A DNA stretch of 64,000 nt from Alteromonadaceae bacterium M269 (GTDB taxonomy: Bacteria; Pseudomonadota; Gammaproteobacteria; Enterobacterales; Alteromonadaceae): positions 885,333-949,332 of the forward strand of contig SMNZ01000002.1 of the NCBI GenBank assembly GCA_004353515.1, given 5' to 3'. The position numbers and the translations under genes are program-made. The notes under the pieces are model-generated. The model ran no database searches. It was given only the letters and a program-made list of their open reading frames with translations, and was not told where the DNA came from. Shown here in pieces: positions 45,630 through 55,487 of the stretch (within the stretch, counting starts at the first letter, position 1; each line of letters begins with the position of its first letter).

Positions 45630-47396
45630 ATGCGCACAGATTATTGCGGCAACATCAATGCATCATATATAGGTCAAGAAGTCACACTCTGTGGCTGGGT
45701 TAATCGTAGAAGAGATTTAGGTGGCGTCATATTTATTGATTTGCGCGACCGCGAAGGCATTGTTCAGGTTGTTTATGATCCAGATGAACAGGCATTGTTC
45801 GAGTCTGCAAACAGCTTGCGTAACGAGTTTTGTGTGCAAATTAGTGGTTTAGTCCGTGCAAGACCTGAAGGTCAAGTCAATAAAGATATGTCGACGGGTG
45901 AAATTGAGATTCTTGGTCGTCAGCTGACTATTTTGAACAAAGCGGCACCATTACCTCTTGATTCAAACCAGGATAACTCTGAAGAGCAGCGCCTTAAGTA
46001 TCGTTACCTTGATTTGCGTCGTCCTGTTATGAGCGAACGTTTAAAGTTTAGAGCGAAAGTGACCAGTGCCGTTCGCAGCAGTCTAGAATCTCAAGGCTTC
46101 CTTGATATCGAAACGCCTATGTTAACCAAAGCAACACCAGAGGGTGCACGAGATTATTTGGTACCTAGCCGAACGCATAAAGGTCGCTTCTTTGCATTGC
46201 CTCAATCTCCTCAGTTATTCAAACAGTTGCTGATGATGTCGGGTATGGATCGTTACTATCAAATCGTTAAGTGCTTCCGCGATGAAGACTTAAGAGCCGA
46301 TCGCCAACCTGAATTTACCCAAATTGACCTTGAAACCACTTTCTTGGGTGCCGATGGTGTGATGCAGATTACAGAAACCATGATTCGTCAGGTTTTTAAC
46401 GATCTACTCGGCGTTGATTTAGGTGATTTTCCTCAAATGACTTATGAGGAAGCAATGCGTCGTTACGGTAGTGATAAACCAGATCTCAGAAACCCGCTAG
46501 AGCTAACAGATGTTGCAGACTTACTAAAAGATGTTGAGTTTAAAGTCTTCTCAGGGCCAGCAAATGACCTTAAAGGTCGCGTTGCTGTCATTAGAGTTCC
46601 AGGCGGCGCGAGCTTATCCCGTAAACAGATTGATGATTACGGCAAATATGTTGGTATCTACGGAGCGAAAGGCCTGGCTTGGTTGAAAGTTAATAACTTG
46701 GCTGAAGGTATGGAAGGCTTGCAGTCTCCTATCTTAAAGTTCCTTAATGAAGAAGTTGCTAAAGCTATTCTTGATAGAACTCAAGCGGCAGATGGCGATA
46801 TCCTGTTGTTCGGTGCCGATACTGCAACTGTTGTATCAGAAGCAATGGGGGCTCTAAGACTGAAGTTGGGTGAAGATCTTGATTTACTTGAAGGTGATTG
46901 GAAACCGCTTTGGGTTGTTGACTTCCCCATGTTTGAAGAGATTGACGGGCAGTTTCATGCTCTTCACCATCCATTTACAGCCCCTAGAAATCTAACGCCT
47001 GAGCAACTGGCTGAGAACCCTGGTGCAGCTATCTCTGATGCTTACGACATGGTCTTAAACGGTGTTGAGCTGGGTGGTGGTTCAGTTCGTATACACAATC
47101 AAGATATGCAGTCGACAGTGTTCAGTATTTTAGGTATTGATGAAGAGGAAGCTCAAAGTAAGTTTGGCTTCCTACTCGATGCGCTTCAGTACGGTGCTCC
47201 ACCTCATGCAGGTCTAGCTTTTGGTTTAGATCGAATCGTCATGCTAATGACCGGGGCGACGTCTATCAGAGATGTTATGGCGTTCCCTAAAACAACAACG
47301 GCTGCTTGCCCGTTAACAAACGCCCCTGGTATTGCAAACGAACAGCAACTAACTGAGCTATCAATCAGTAGTTTAGCTGAAGAGCAAGATAGCTAA
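45630..47396 (+). CDS. aspS: aspartyl-tRNA synthetase
   Basis: The class II synthetase (588 aa) charges tRNA-Asp. It has the N-terminal OB fold ([23 protein letters not shown]), motif 2 ([17 protein letters not shown]), the bacterial GAD insertion and motif 3 ([15 protein letters not shown]). The ATG at 45630, beginning MRTDYCGN, follows AGGTAGG and matches E. coli AspS; an in-frame GTG six codons upstream is rejected. No T-tract terminator follows; an ERIC-like repeat lies directly downstream. Confidence 0.97.
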   Translation: MRTDYCGNINASYIGQEVTLCGWVNRRRDLGGVIFIDLRDREGIVQVVYDPDEQALFESANSLRNEFCVQISGLVRARPEGQVNKDMSTGEIEILGRQLTILNKAAPLPLDSNQDNSEEQRLKYRYLDLRRPVMSERLKFRAKVTSAVRSSLESQGFLDIETPMLTKATPEGARDYLVPSRTHKGRFFALPQSPQLFKQLLMMSGMDRYYQIVKCFRDEDLRADRQPEFTQIDLETTFLGADGVMQITETMIRQVFNDLLGVDLGDFPQMTYEEAMRRYGSDKPDLRNPLELTDVADLLKDVEFKVFSGPANDLKGRVAVIRVPGGASLSRKQIDDYGKYVGIYGAKGLAWLKVNNLAEGMEGLQSPILKFLNEEVAKAILDRTQAADGDILLFGADTATVVSEAMGALRLKLGEDLDLLEGDWKPLWVVDFPMFEEIDGQFHALHHPFTAPRNLTPEQLAENPGAAISDAYDMVLNGVELGGGSVRIHNQDMQSTVFSILGIDEEEAQSKFGFLLDALQYGAPPHAGLAFGLDRIVMLMTGATSIRDVMAFPKTTTAACPLTNAPGIANEQQLTELSISSLAEEQDS

Positions 47397-47404
47397 GTTG
47401 CAAC

Positions 47405-47532
47405 TATACCCAAAATCATTGGAAATGCATGGTGGCGGCGAGCGAATCAATCCACATGAACTTAGATGAGATAAGTGATTGTGGTTAAGGGGCACAGTCA
47501 GCAAACTGGCACTTTCAAGGATGGCAGGTATA
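47405..47532. repeat. ERIC-like imperfect palindrome, 128 bp
   Basis: The segment starts TATACCCAAAATCATTGGAA and ends in GGTATA; its ends are imperfect inverted repeats over about 27 nt, and the centre contains CCACATGAACTTA facing TAAGTGATTGTGG. The features and length match ERIC elements (about 127 bp; TATACCC end, GGCGGC-AGCGA block, central CTTA-TAAGTGA loop). It lies 8 nt after the aspS stop and extends about 55 nt into the nudB reading frame. Confidence 0.75.
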
Positions 47533-47951
47533 AACGTGCAGAATCTGTGCTGGTCTTGATACATGATAAAGATCAGCATGTTCTGCTATTACAGCGTGAT
47601 GATGACCCGTTGTTCTGGCAGTCTGTTACTGGAACCATGGAAGGGGACGAAACGCCAACAGAAACCGCGTTGAGAGAAGTATTCGAAGAAACAGGGATAG
47701 ATATTCAAGCCAAAGGTTATCAATTAGTTGATTGTCGTCATACAAGCCAATACGAAATAAGAGAACGTTGGCTCCACCGATACCCTCCAGGAACGAAATT
47801 TAATACCGAATACTGTTTTGCGTTAAGTGTTGAAAGGACCGATCATATCAAGCTAACTGAACATTTGGCTTTTGGCTGGTATTCTAAAGAAGAAGCCATA
47901 AAAAAGGCTTGGTCAGACAGCAATAAACAAGCAATAGAAAAATTTGTTTAG
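47475..47951 (+). CDS. nudB: dihydroneopterin triphosphate diphosphatase NudB
   Basis: The 158-aa Nudix hydrolase acts in folate synthesis. The Nudix box is intact (GTMEGDETPTETALREVFEE near residue 54) and DDPLFWQSVTG matches NudB. Position after aspS fits. The homologous region begins at about residue 15 (KDGRYKR, like MKDKVYKR of E. coli NudB). The first 15-19 residues are encoded by the end of the ERIC-like element, and the only usable start is a GTG at 47475 or 47481 inside it. An ATG at 47521 is out of frame. Confidence 0.9.
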   Translation: MIVVKGHSQQTGTFKDGRYKRAESVLVLIHDKDQHVLLLQRDDDPLFWQSVTGTMEGDETPTETALREVFEETGIDIQAKGYQLVDCRHTSQYEIRERWLHRYPPGTKFNTEYCFALSVERTDHIKLTEHLAFGWYSKEEAIKKAWSDSNKQAIEKFV

Positions 47952-48014
47952 CGCTAAGCTTTGCACCGACTCTGCTAGATATTTAAAATAAGATGACAAA
48001 GGTAAGTTAAATCA

Positions 48015-48533
48015 GTGATTATTTTGGGAATTGATCCGGGATCGCGCTTAACTGGGTATGGATTAATTAAAAAGGTAGGCTCAAAAGTAGATTACCTTGC
48101 CAGTGGTTGTATTCGTTTATCTGATGCTGGTATTCCTGAAAGGTTACAACAAATTCATAGCGGTGTTAGCCAAATCATTAGTCAATATAGCCCCGATGAA
48201 TTCGCTATCGAACAAGTCTTTATGGCAAAAAATCCTGATTCTGCACTGAAGTTGGGGCAAGCTAGGGGAGCTGCTATTGTTGCAGCGACTAATCAATCTC
48301 TGCCTGTCTCCGAGTATTCGGCACGGCAAATTAAACAGTCAGTCGTTGGTAAAGGAAACGCAGACAAGCACCAAGTTCAGCAGATGGTTTGTCACTTATT
48401 ATCTTTGACGAAAAGTCCTCAAGCCGATGCAGCTGATGCACTTGCAGTTGCGCTATGCCATTTGCATACCAGCCAAAGCTTATTGAAAATGTCAGGGCAA
48501 GCCTCAAAAACAGTGAGACGGCGACTTCGCTGA
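48015..48533 (+). CDS. ruvC: Holliday junction resolvase RuvC
   Basis: The 172-aa nuclease resolves Holliday junctions with RuvAB. The acidic catalytic residues are in place: Asp7 in ILGIDPGS, the glutamate in [12 protein letters not shown] near residue 66 and the two aspartates of [15 protein letters not shown] near residue 140. It starts with GTG. The gene between nudB and ruvC in many relatives, yebC, is absent here. ruvA follows after 36 nt. Confidence 0.95.
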   Translation: MIILGIDPGSRLTGYGLIKKVGSKVDYLASGCIRLSDAGIPERLQQIHSGVSQIISQYSPDEFAIEQVFMAKNPDSALKLGQARGAAIVAATNQSLPVSEYSARQIKQSVVGKGNADKHQVQQMVCHLLSLTKSPQADAADALAVALCHLHTSQSLLKMSGQASKTVRRRLR

Positions 48534-48569
48534 TAATCACAATGAAGATTTACTGGAAGGAATAAAAAC

Positions 48570-49196
48570 ATGATAGGCCGTATACGTGGAAAGCTCATCG
48601 AGAAACAGCCGCCTGATATTTTGATCGAATCGGCTGGGGTGGGGTATGAAATCCAAATGCCTATGACAAGCTTTTACCAGCTGCCGGAAGTTGGCGCAGA
48701 GGCAACGGTTGTTACGCACTTTGTGGTTCGAGAAGATGCGCAGCTTTTATTTGGTTTTGCCAATAAAACGGAACGTTCCTTGTTTCGAGAACTAATTAAA
48801 GCGAACGGTGTTGGGCCAAAGCTAGCGCTAACAATTATGTCGGGTATGTCTGCATCGCAGTTTATTCATTGTGTCAGTATTGAAGACGTAACCTCGCTCG
48901 TTAAGCTGCCAGGTGTTGGTAAAAAGACAGCAGAAAGGCTGGTGGTTGAGATGAAGGATCGCCTCAAAAAATTAACAGCCAGCGGAGAGATGTTGGATGT
49001 TGAGGTTGAAATTCCTATGAATAATGAGGAAACACCACTACTCATGCCACAAAGTAATGCGAAAGATGAAGCGCTAAGTGCGTTACTTGCATTGGGTTAT
49101 AAGTCTTCGCAAGCGAATTTGGTTCTAAACAAAATCAAGACGGATGGAAAGAGTAGCGAAGAGCTTATACGTGAAGCCTTGAAAGCAATGGCTTAA
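48570..49196 (+). CDS. ruvA: Holliday junction helicase subunit RuvA
   Basis: RuvA binds four-way junctions and recruits the RuvB motor. The 208-aa protein starts [20 protein letters not shown], has the two helix-hairpin-helix motifs ([18 protein letters not shown] and [19 protein letters not shown]) and the C-terminal UBA-like domain ([17 protein letters not shown]) that contacts RuvB. GGAAGG precedes the ATG. ruvB follows after about 95 nt. Confidence 0.96.
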   Translation: MIGRIRGKLIEKQPPDILIESAGVGYEIQMPMTSFYQLPEVGAEATVVTHFVVREDAQLLFGFANKTERSLFRELIKANGVGPKLALTIMSGMSASQFIHCVSIEDVTSLVKLPGVGKKTAERLVVEMKDRLKKLTASGEMLDVEVEIPMNNEETPLLMPQSNAKDEALSALLALGYKSSQANLVLNKIKTDGKSSEELIREALKAMA

Positions 49197-49291
49197 TAGC
49201 TCTGGAACTAATGTCCTGAGGTCGCATAGGTATAGCATTAAGTACTGAATAAATATACACTACTTGTCAGTAGTTGTTACTGAGACAAAGA

Positions 49292-50299
49292 ATGATAGAA
49301 GCAGATCGATTAATTGGCGCAACAGAAACATCAGATGATGAGTTTGTCGATAGAGCGATAAGACCCAAGCTACTGGCTGATTATACCGGACAAGATCATG
49401 TTTGCTCTCAGATGGAGATTTTTATCCAAGCTGCAAGGATGCGTGAAGATGCTTTGGATCACCTCCTGATATTTGGCCCTCCCGGTTTAGGAAAAACGAC
49501 ACTGGCTAACATCGTGGCAAACGAGATGGGCGTTAATATCAAAACAACGTCAGGACCTGTATTAGAAAAAGCAGGGGATTTAGCTGCATTGCTGACTAAT
49601 CTCGATACCAATGACGTTCTTTTTATTGATGAAATACATCGCTTAAGCCCAGTTGTTGAAGAGATTCTTTATCCTGCAATGGAAGATTATCAGTTAGATA
49701 TTATGATTGGTGAAGGCCCTGCAGCTCGGTCAATTAAGTTAGATTTACCACCTTTTACGTTAATCGGAGCAACTACAAGAGCAGGCTCTTTAACATCACC
49801 ATTGCGAGATAGATTTGGTATTGTCCAAAGGCTTGAGTTCTACAATATTAAAGATTTAACGCAGATTGTTTCTCGCTCGGCACGTTACCTCAATATGCAA
49901 GTAGAGGAAGAAGGGGCTATTGAAATTGCTAGACGGTCGCGAGGGACACCTAGAATATCCAATCGCTTGTTAAGGCGTGTTAGGGATTATGCGCAAATTA
50001 AAGCTGGAGGCTATGTCACAGCCGATGTCGCGAGTGCTGCACTGGATATGTTGGATGTTGATAAAGAAGGGTTTGATTACATGGATCGTAAGCTGCTAAC
50101 TGCTATTATTGAAAAGTTTATGGGTGGTCCTGTGGGCTTGGATAACTTAGCAGCGGCGATTGGTGAAGAAAAGGAAACTATCGAAGATGTTATTGAACCT
50201 TTCCTTATCCAACAGGGTTTTTTACAGCGTACGCCTCGTGGTCGCATTGCGACACAGAATGCCTATCTTCATTTTGGGTTCGATTATTCGCCTGAATAA
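49292..50299 (+). CDS. ruvB: Holliday junction helicase ATPase RuvB
   Basis: The AAA+ motor of branch migration (335 aa) has Walker [10 protein letters not shown] near residue 56, Walker [12 protein letters not shown] and sensor [17 protein letters not shown], plus the C-terminal winged helix ending [12 protein letters not shown]. The ATG at 49292 starts [10 protein letters not shown], as in other RuvB proteins; an upstream in-frame TTG is not used. No T-tract terminator on the plus strand follows. Confidence 0.97.
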   Translation: MIEADRLIGATETSDDEFVDRAIRPKLLADYTGQDHVCSQMEIFIQAARMREDALDHLLIFGPPGLGKTTLANIVANEMGVNIKTTSGPVLEKAGDLAALLTNLDTNDVLFIDEIHRLSPVVEEILYPAMEDYQLDIMIGEGPAARSIKLDLPPFTLIGATTRAGSLTSPLRDRFGIVQRLEFYNIKDLTQIVSRSARYLNMQVEEEGAIEIARRSRGTPRISNRLLRRVRDYAQIKAGGYVTADVASAALDMLDVDKEGFDYMDRKLLTAIIEKFMGGPVGLDNLAAAIGEEKETIEDVIEPFLIQQGFLQRTPRGRIATQNAYLHFGFDYSPE

Positions 50300-50353
50300 A
50301 GAACTCCGAAAGCTAACTTTTGTTTTAAATATAAAGGATGCTGAAATTTAGGC

Positions 50354-50380
50354 AAAAAAAACCCGCTTCAAGAGCGGGCT
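50354..50380 (-). terminator. minus-strand rho-independent terminator
   Basis: CCCGCT (50362-50367) and AGCGGG (50373-50378) form a GC-rich stem; eight A residues on its left read as T on the minus strand. The plus-strand side lacks T residues, so it mainly ends leftward transcription, although no annotated leftward gene is upstream. Confidence 0.8.
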
Positions 50381-50494
50381 GAACAACAAGTATCAATAAA
50401 TGGGATTAAATCCAGGGATCAAATTCGTCATAAAATGAAAAATCTGCGTTTTCGAGCAGTTCATGTTTATTTACATGTCCAACTCGTCAAAACT
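50354..50494 (-). ncRNA. candidate small transcript between ruvB and ybgC
   Basis: On the minus strand TTGTAG (50528-50523) and TAGAAT (50506-50501) form a promoter with 16-nt spacing, and a terminator lies 140 nt downstream. The segment between them has no standard ORF with a ribosome site: a 23-codon frame from 50464 is unconvincing, and another frame ending at 50406 encodes HELLENADFSFYDEFDPWI but has no ATG, GTG or TTG. A small RNA is the simplest reading; a peptide gene is the alternative. Confidence 0.35.
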
Positions 50495-51070
50495 GTGGCT
50501 ATTCTAACCTCTGCAATAAATACTACAATTGAGATAAATTTGGCTTTTGGATTAGAAAAACTAATTTGGTTTGTCATGTTTGAGCTAACATGCAAATTTT
50601 AAATGTAGAAAGTTATTCCTTTGTAACAGTCATGTTGTTTGTATTTTGTGCGTTTTGATGGTTGTTTGGTAAAGCAATGAACCCCTATCCAAACCTTGTT
50701 TTACGTCTAATATATTGTTTTTAAGCGTTTTCTTATGGTTTTTGTTGTGTACTTTAAAATGAAAGAGCTACGTTATTAGTATTCTTAATAAGTTTTAGTT
50801 GTTAAAAGGTTTAACATAAATTTAACTTATACGAGGTTCGCGGTTTTTACATTGGTGAAGCTTGTTTTATATCGTTATTTTTTGAATCTAGACTATTTAT
50901 AAAATCATGAATTACAAAGGATAAATTGTTGTTTTTGGGCGTTAATAACTATTCATGTACGCGCAGCATGGAAATGTAGGAAAAAAGTAATTGTTTAGTA
51001 AGGTGCATAGGCTAGACACAAAGTATCAAAATTATGTTATTTTAATGCTCCCAAGAACCTGAGCAGCCCA

Positions 51071-51478
51071 ATGAAATCAATCCATTCGTTACCAATAAGA
51101 GTTTATTACGAAGATACAGATGCTGGTGGAATTGTTTACTATGCTAATTATCTGAAATTTTTTGAACGAGCTCGAACTGAATGGCTAAGAGAGCTTGGTT
51201 TTTCTCAATCAAATTTATTGGAACAATCTGTAGGTTTTGTCGTCAAACGAGTGGAAATGGAAAATGTCGCACCGGCAAGATTCGACCAACTGCTTGAGGT
51301 TAGGACGGAAATTGATGAAGTTAAACGCGCTAGTTTGCTGTTTCGACAAAAAATTATAGACGAAAAACAAAAAACACTGGTTAATGCATTAGTACGTGTT
51401 GCTTGCGTTGACCTTGATAAAATGAAACCTATTGCGATCCCGCAGGCAGTGAGAGAGGAACTATCTGGTGTCATCTGA
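51071..51478 (+). CDS. ybgC: acyl-CoA thioesterase YbgC
   Basis: The 135-aa hot-dog thioesterase has the family motif YYEDTDAGGIVYYANYLKF with the catalytic aspartate near residue 16 and ARTEWLRELG following. YbgC is the first gene of the Tol-Pal operon and acts at the membrane with phospholipid-synthesis enzymes. Its stop overlaps the tolQ GTG start by 11 nt. Confidence 0.95.
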   Translation: MKSIHSLPIRVYYEDTDAGGIVYYANYLKFFERARTEWLRELGFSQSNLLEQSVGFVVKRVEMENVAPARFDQLLEVRTEIDEVKRASLLFRQKIIDEKQKTLVNALVRVACVDLDKMKPIAIPQAVREELSGVI

Positions 51479-52166
51479 GTTATCATTCTTTGATCTCTTT
51501 ATAGAAGCGAGCTTATTAGTACAGCTTGTTATGTTGTTACTGTTGGTTACTTCAATGGTATCTTGGGCGTTCATCTTTCAGCGCAGTAAAGCACTGAATC
51601 AAGCTCAGATAGATTTGAAAAAGTTTGAGGATAAATTCTGGTCTGGTGCGGACTTAAACAAACTGTATCAAGAATTATCGGCAAGGCAGTCATTGTCTGG
51701 TTTAGCAAGCTTATTTACGGCAGGCTTTAAAGAGTTTGTCCGTTTGCGTAAATCATCGCACTCATCATCAGATTCTATTATGCAAGGCGCATCGCGCGCT
51801 ATGCGCGTTTCATTATCCAGGGAGATTGATGAGTTAGAACGACACTTACCGTTTTTGGCGACGACGGGTTCTATCAGTCCTTACATTGGGTTGTTTGGAA
51901 CTGTTTGGGGAATTATGAATTCTTTTATCGCGCTTGGTCAGGTTCAACAAGCAACTTTGGCTATGGTGGCTCCAGGCATAGCAGAAGCGCTAATAGCGAC
52001 GGCAATGGGATTATTCGCTGCAATCCCGGCCTATGTTGCCTATAACCAATTTATTTCTAAAGTAGAAAAGCTGGAAAATAGCTACGGAAACTTTATGGAA
52101 GAGTTTTCTAGTATCTTGCATCGTCAAACGCTCGTTTCTCCTGAGCCTCGTTCACAGGCGGTATAG
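51468..52166 (+). CDS. tolQ: Tol-Pal system protein TolQ
   Basis: TolQ is the MotA/ExbB-like proton channel subunit that powers TolA. The 232-aa protein has three membrane helices (LVQLVMLLLLVTSMVSWAFIF; YIGLFGTVWGIMNSFIAL; IAEALIATAMGLFAAIPAYVAY) and the conserved channel motif in the second and third. It begins with GTG overlapping the ybgC end. tolR follows 2 nt after its stop. Confidence 0.96.
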   Translation: MSSELSFFDLFIEASLLVQLVMLLLLVTSMVSWAFIFQRSKALNQAQIDLKKFEDKFWSGADLNKLYQELSARQSLSGLASLFTAGFKEFVRLRKSSHSSSDSIMQGASRAMRVSLSREIDELERHLPFLATTGSISPYIGLFGTVWGIMNSFIALGQVQQATLAMVAPGIAEALIATAMGLFAAIPAYVAYNQFISKVEKLENSYGNFMEEFSSILHRQTLVSPEPRSQAV

Positions 52167-52168
52167 TT

Positions 52169-52591
52169 TTGTACGTTCGTAAAAGGCGCAAAAAGGTATC
52201 TGAACTTAACGTTGTCCCCTACATAGACGTTATGTTGGTGTTGCTTATCATTTTTATGGTAACCGCACCTTTGGTAACGCAAGGGGTTAATGTCGACTTG
52301 CCAAAGGCTGAGGCAGAAGCTTTAGATGAAGATTCTAAGCCGCCGCTTGTTGCTTCAGTTAACGCTGAGGGGAATTATTTTTTGAATGTGGGTGACACAC
52401 AGGATGAGCCGCTATCAGCTGTTGATTTAGCGACGCTTGTAGCAGCGCACTTAAGAGTTGAACCTAAAACACCTGTTGTTGTTAAAGGTGATGGGGCAGT
52501 GCCTTATAATGATGTGGTTCAGCTTATGGTATTGCTGCAAAGAGCGGGAGTACCGAGTGTTGGGCTGATGACAGCGCCGCCAGAGCAGTAG
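52169..52591 (+). CDS. tolR: Tol-Pal system protein TolR
   Basis: The 140-aa ExbD-like protein has one helix with the proton-carrying aspartate (VVPYIDVMLVLLIIFMVTAP, Asp near residue 20) and a periplasmic domain ending VPSVGLMTAPPE. It couples the proton gradient to TolA with TolQ. The only start in frame near the beginning is TTG at 52169, immediately after the tolQ stop, so it depends on coupled translation. Confidence 0.95.
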   Translation: MYVRKRRKKVSELNVVPYIDVMLVLLIIFMVTAPLVTQGVNVDLPKAEAEALDEDSKPPLVASVNAEGNYFLNVGDTQDEPLSAVDLATLVAAHLRVEPKTPVVVKGDGAVPYNDVVQLMVLLQRAGVPSVGLMTAPPEQ

Positions 52592-52595
52592 GTAT

Positions 52596-53510
52596 ATGAA
52601 TAGTTTATTAGGGGCAGTTGGAAAGTCGTTTATCTTGCATTTGTTGCTTGGCGCTTTGTTGTTTGCAAGCGTGGACTTTAGCCCTGAAGAAACACCTGAG
52701 TTACCCGAAGTGTCTGTTCCTATTATTGAAGCAACAGTTGTCGACCAGAATACATTGGATCAACAAGTTAAGAAGATACAGGACGAAAAAGCTGCGGCCA
52801 AAAGAGCTGAGGAACAGCGAGTTAAAGAACTGGAAAAAAGAGCTGCCGATGCCGCAGCTAAGCGCAAGCAGAACGAAAGGCGAATACAAGAGCTCGAGAA
52901 ACAAAAACAGCAAAAGATTAATGAGAAAAAGCGTGCTGACCAAGCAGCTGCGTTAGCTAAGAAAAAGCAGGAAGAAGAAAAGAAGCGAGCGCAACAGGCG
53001 GAAAGAGATCGTAAGCGCAAGGAAGAGGAGCGTAAGAAAGCGGAAGAAGAAGCTAAGCGGGCCAAAGAGAAACGAGAACGTGAGAAAAAAGCTGCAGAAG
53101 AGGCTGAACGTAAGCGCAAGGAGGAAGAGCGCAAGCGTAAAGAAGCTGCTGAGAAAGCAGAACAAGAGCGGATTTTAAATGAGCAGCTAAAAGCTGAACA
53201 AGCAGCAAGACAACAAAGACGAAATAAACAGGTGCTTTCAGAGGTCGATAAGTATCAGGCATTGATTAAACAAACAATTGAGAGAAACTTAATTGTTGAT
53301 GACAACATGCGTGGTAAAAAGTGTCGATTAAATATTCGCTTGGCATCGAATGGATTGGTGACTAAAGTGACGGTTTTGGCTGGGGACGCTATTTTGTGTC
53401 GTGCGGCTCAAACTGCAGTGTTGAAATCTGACACCTTACCGGTGTCGAGAGAGCCAGATGTTTATCAAAAACTTAAAGATATTAATCTAACGGTAGAGCC
53501 TAAAATATAA
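52596..53510 (+). CDS. tolA: Tol-Pal system protein TolA
   Basis: The 304-aa protein has an N-terminal membrane anchor ([18 protein letters not shown]), a long Lys/Glu/Ala/Arg-rich helical domain II (residues 60-210, with repeated KKRAEE-like units) that spans the periplasm, and a C-terminal globular domain III (about residues 215-304, [17 protein letters not shown]). It bridges inner membrane TolQR to Pal and TolB. Its stop overlaps the tolB ATG by 1 nt. The strong base bias in domain II produces false frames on the other strand. Confidence 0.95.
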   Translation: MNSLLGAVGKSFILHLLLGALLFASVDFSPEETPELPEVSVPIIEATVVDQNTLDQQVKKIQDEKAAAKRAEEQRVKELEKRAADAAAKRKQNERRIQELEKQKQQKINEKKRADQAAALAKKKQEEEKKRAQQAERDRKRKEEERKKAEEEAKRAKEKREREKKAAEEAERKRKEEERKRKEAAEKAEQERILNEQLKAEQAARQQRRNKQVLSEVDKYQALIKQTIERNLIVDDNMRGKKCRLNIRLASNGLVTKVTVLAGDAILCRAAQTAVLKSDTLPVSREPDVYQKLKDINLTVEPKI

Positions 53511-54871
53511 TGTACAAAACTTTTTCAAAATTACTGACGTTCGTACTTTTTACTTTCTTTATAAGTCAAAACAGTCATGCGACATTAGAAATCGTTATTA
53601 CTGAAGGTATTAACACTGCTCGGCCTATAGGTATTGTCCCATTTCGTTGGAAAGGGGATGGACCAATGCCTGCGAGACTTACTAACGTTATCGCAGCTGA
53701 TTTACGCAGGAGCGGTAAGTTTAACCCGATAGATGCTTCGGCGATGCCACAGTACCCAAGTAGTGATGGTGAAGTTGATTACTCTGTTTGGGCTTCAACT
53801 GGTGTCGATACTATTTTGGTTGGTAGCGTTGAAGAATACTCTATTGATAGATATCTAGTGAACTACGAGTTAATTGACGTTGTCAGAGGGCAAATAACGG
53901 GTGGCCAAACACAAATACTTAGTGGCGGTAAACTTGTTAGTACTAAGGATCATATCTTAGAGACTGCTGGTCATGTTATTAACGGTGATCAGTTCAGAAA
54001 CCATTCGCATTTTATTGCAGATACTATCTATGAAAAGCTAACAGGTGAAAAAGGCGCGTTTAGAACACGCATTGCCTACGTGTTAGTGAGAGACAGAGAC
54101 CAAGCTGCACTACCATTTCAGTTAGTAGTTGCAGACTATGATGGTGAGAATGAAACAGTTTTATTGCGGTCCGATGAGCCATTAATGTCACCTTCCTGGT
54201 CTCCTGATGGAACCAAGTTAACTTATGTTAGTTTTGAAAGCGGTCGACCTCAGATATTCACGCAAGATATCTATACAATGAGCCGTACAAAAATGACAGA
54301 GTTTGAGGGGATTAATGGAGCTCCAAGGTTCTCTCCTGACGGTCGTCGTTTAGCAATGGTGTTGTCAAAAGATGGTAATCCTGAAATCTATATTATGGAT
54401 ATTGCGACTAAGCAATTACGCCGAATGACAAATAATCGTTACATTGATACGGAGCCAAGTTGGACTCCAGACGGCCAAAGCTTAATTTTTAGCTCAGAAC
54501 GGGGTGGTAAACCACAGATTTATCGCGTAAATTTAGCATCAGGAAAAACTGAGCGTTTGACATTCGATGGCGAGATGAATCTTGGCGGTACAATGACACC
54601 CGATGGTCAACAGATGATCATGGTGAATCGTACAAGAGGAAACTATCATATCGCTCGACAAGATATTAAAAACAGAGAAATGCAAGTACTGACAAAAACC
54701 TTCTTGGATGAGTCACCTAGCATTTCTCCTAATGGCAGTATGATTATCTACAGTACATTGCACTCAGGTAAACAGGTATTGTCATTGGTTTCGGTGGATG
54801 GACGATTCAAAGCGAGACTGCCAGCTGCAGCTGGGCAGGTGAAGTCGCCAAGTTGGTCACCGTTTTTATAA
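53510..54871 (+). CDS. tolB: Tol-Pal system protein TolB
   Basis: The 453-aa periplasmic protein has a signal peptide ([17 protein letters not shown]), the N-terminal TolB domain (residues 25-165) and a C-terminal six-bladed propeller with repeats such as [19 protein letters not shown] and [19 protein letters not shown]. TolB shuttles between Pal and TolA and lies between tolA and pal as usual. Confidence 0.97.
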   Translation: MYKTFSKLLTFVLFTFFISQNSHATLEIVITEGINTARPIGIVPFRWKGDGPMPARLTNVIAADLRRSGKFNPIDASAMPQYPSSDGEVDYSVWASTGVDTILVGSVEEYSIDRYLVNYELIDVVRGQITGGQTQILSGGKLVSTKDHILETAGHVINGDQFRNHSHFIADTIYEKLTGEKGAFRTRIAYVLVRDRDQAALPFQLVVADYDGENETVLLRSDEPLMSPSWSPDGTKLTYVSFESGRPQIFTQDIYTMSRTKMTEFEGINGAPRFSPDGRRLAMVLSKDGNPEIYIMDIATKQLRRMTNNRYIDTEPSWTPDGQSLIFSSERGGKPQIYRVNLASGKTERLTFDGEMNLGGTMTPDGQQMIMVNRTRGNYHIARQDIKNREMQVLTKTFLDESPSISPNGSMIIYSTLHSGKQVLSLVSVDGRFKARLPAAAGQVKSPSWSPFL

Positions 54872-54929
54872 GAAATTTATTAACTTTTCGTTTTAACCAG
54901 AATAAATATAAACAATAAGGATTCATCGC

Positions 54930-55481
54930 ATGCGTCTGAATAAAATCGTTAAAGGCTTTGTACTTGCACTGCCAGTTGTGACTCTTATGGCTTGTACAAG
55001 CTCAGGCTCACCTGATGATGCAGCAAGTGCAGAGACAAATCAAACTGCTCAGACTGACACATCTAATTCTTCTAACTCAAATGTTGAAACCGGTTCTGTT
55101 TCAAGACAGCCTACACCTGAAGAGCAATATCGCATTGATAAAGATGAAGTTCTTAACGATCAAGTTATTTACTTTGACTTTGACCGCTCTTCTCTAAATT
55201 CAGAGTTCTATTCAACTCTTGATAAGCACGCTGCATTCTTACGTAAGAATCGTTCTGAACGTATTACTGTTGAAGGTCACTGTGATAGCCGTGGTACACC
55301 TGAGTACAACATCGCACTAGGTGAACGTCGTGCTAAAGCAATTGAGACATACTTGCTGAATGCAGGTGTAAGCGGTTCTCAAATTTCTGTTGTATCTTAC
55401 GGTGAAGAAAAGCCTGCGGTATCTGGTGGAAGCGAAAGTGCTTTTGCTAAAAACCGTCGCGGCGTTTTAGTTTACCGTTAA
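54930..55481 (+). CDS. pal: peptidoglycan-associated lipoprotein Pal
   Basis: The 183-aa lipoprotein has lipobox LMAC (Cys22), a Ser/Asn/Thr-rich linker and the OmpA-like peptidoglycan-binding domain (VIYFDFDRSSLNSEF, ITVEGHCDSRGTPEYN and LGERRAKAIETYL). It anchors the outer membrane to the wall and binds TolA/TolB. AAGG lies upstream of the ATG. Confidence 0.97.
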   Translation: MRLNKIVKGFVLALPVVTLMACTSSGSPDDAASAETNQTAQTDTSNSSNSNVETGSVSRQPTPEEQYRIDKDEVLNDQVIYFDFDRSSLNSEFYSTLDKHAAFLRKNRSERITVEGHCDSRGTPEYNIALGERRAKAIETYLLNAGVSGSQISVVSYGEEKPAVSGGSESAFAKNRRGVLVYR

Positions 55482-55487
55482 TAACGG

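Larger units (their letters stand above)
50300..51070. other. long AT-rich intergenic region between ruvB and ybgC
   Basis: This 771-nt gap is the longest non-coding stretch between housekeeping genes in the window. Its left part holds a minus-strand terminator and a matching minus-strand promoter (next two entries). The rest, 50540-51070, is very AT-rich, with a small inverted repeat CATGTT/AACATG at 50575-50592; it must include the Tol-Pal operon promoter. I see no further open frame of note. Confidence 0.5.

Noticed and set aside
52760..53262. Several minus-strand frames opposite tolA
   Set aside because: They come from the Lys/Glu/Arg-rich domain II codons and have no start signals.
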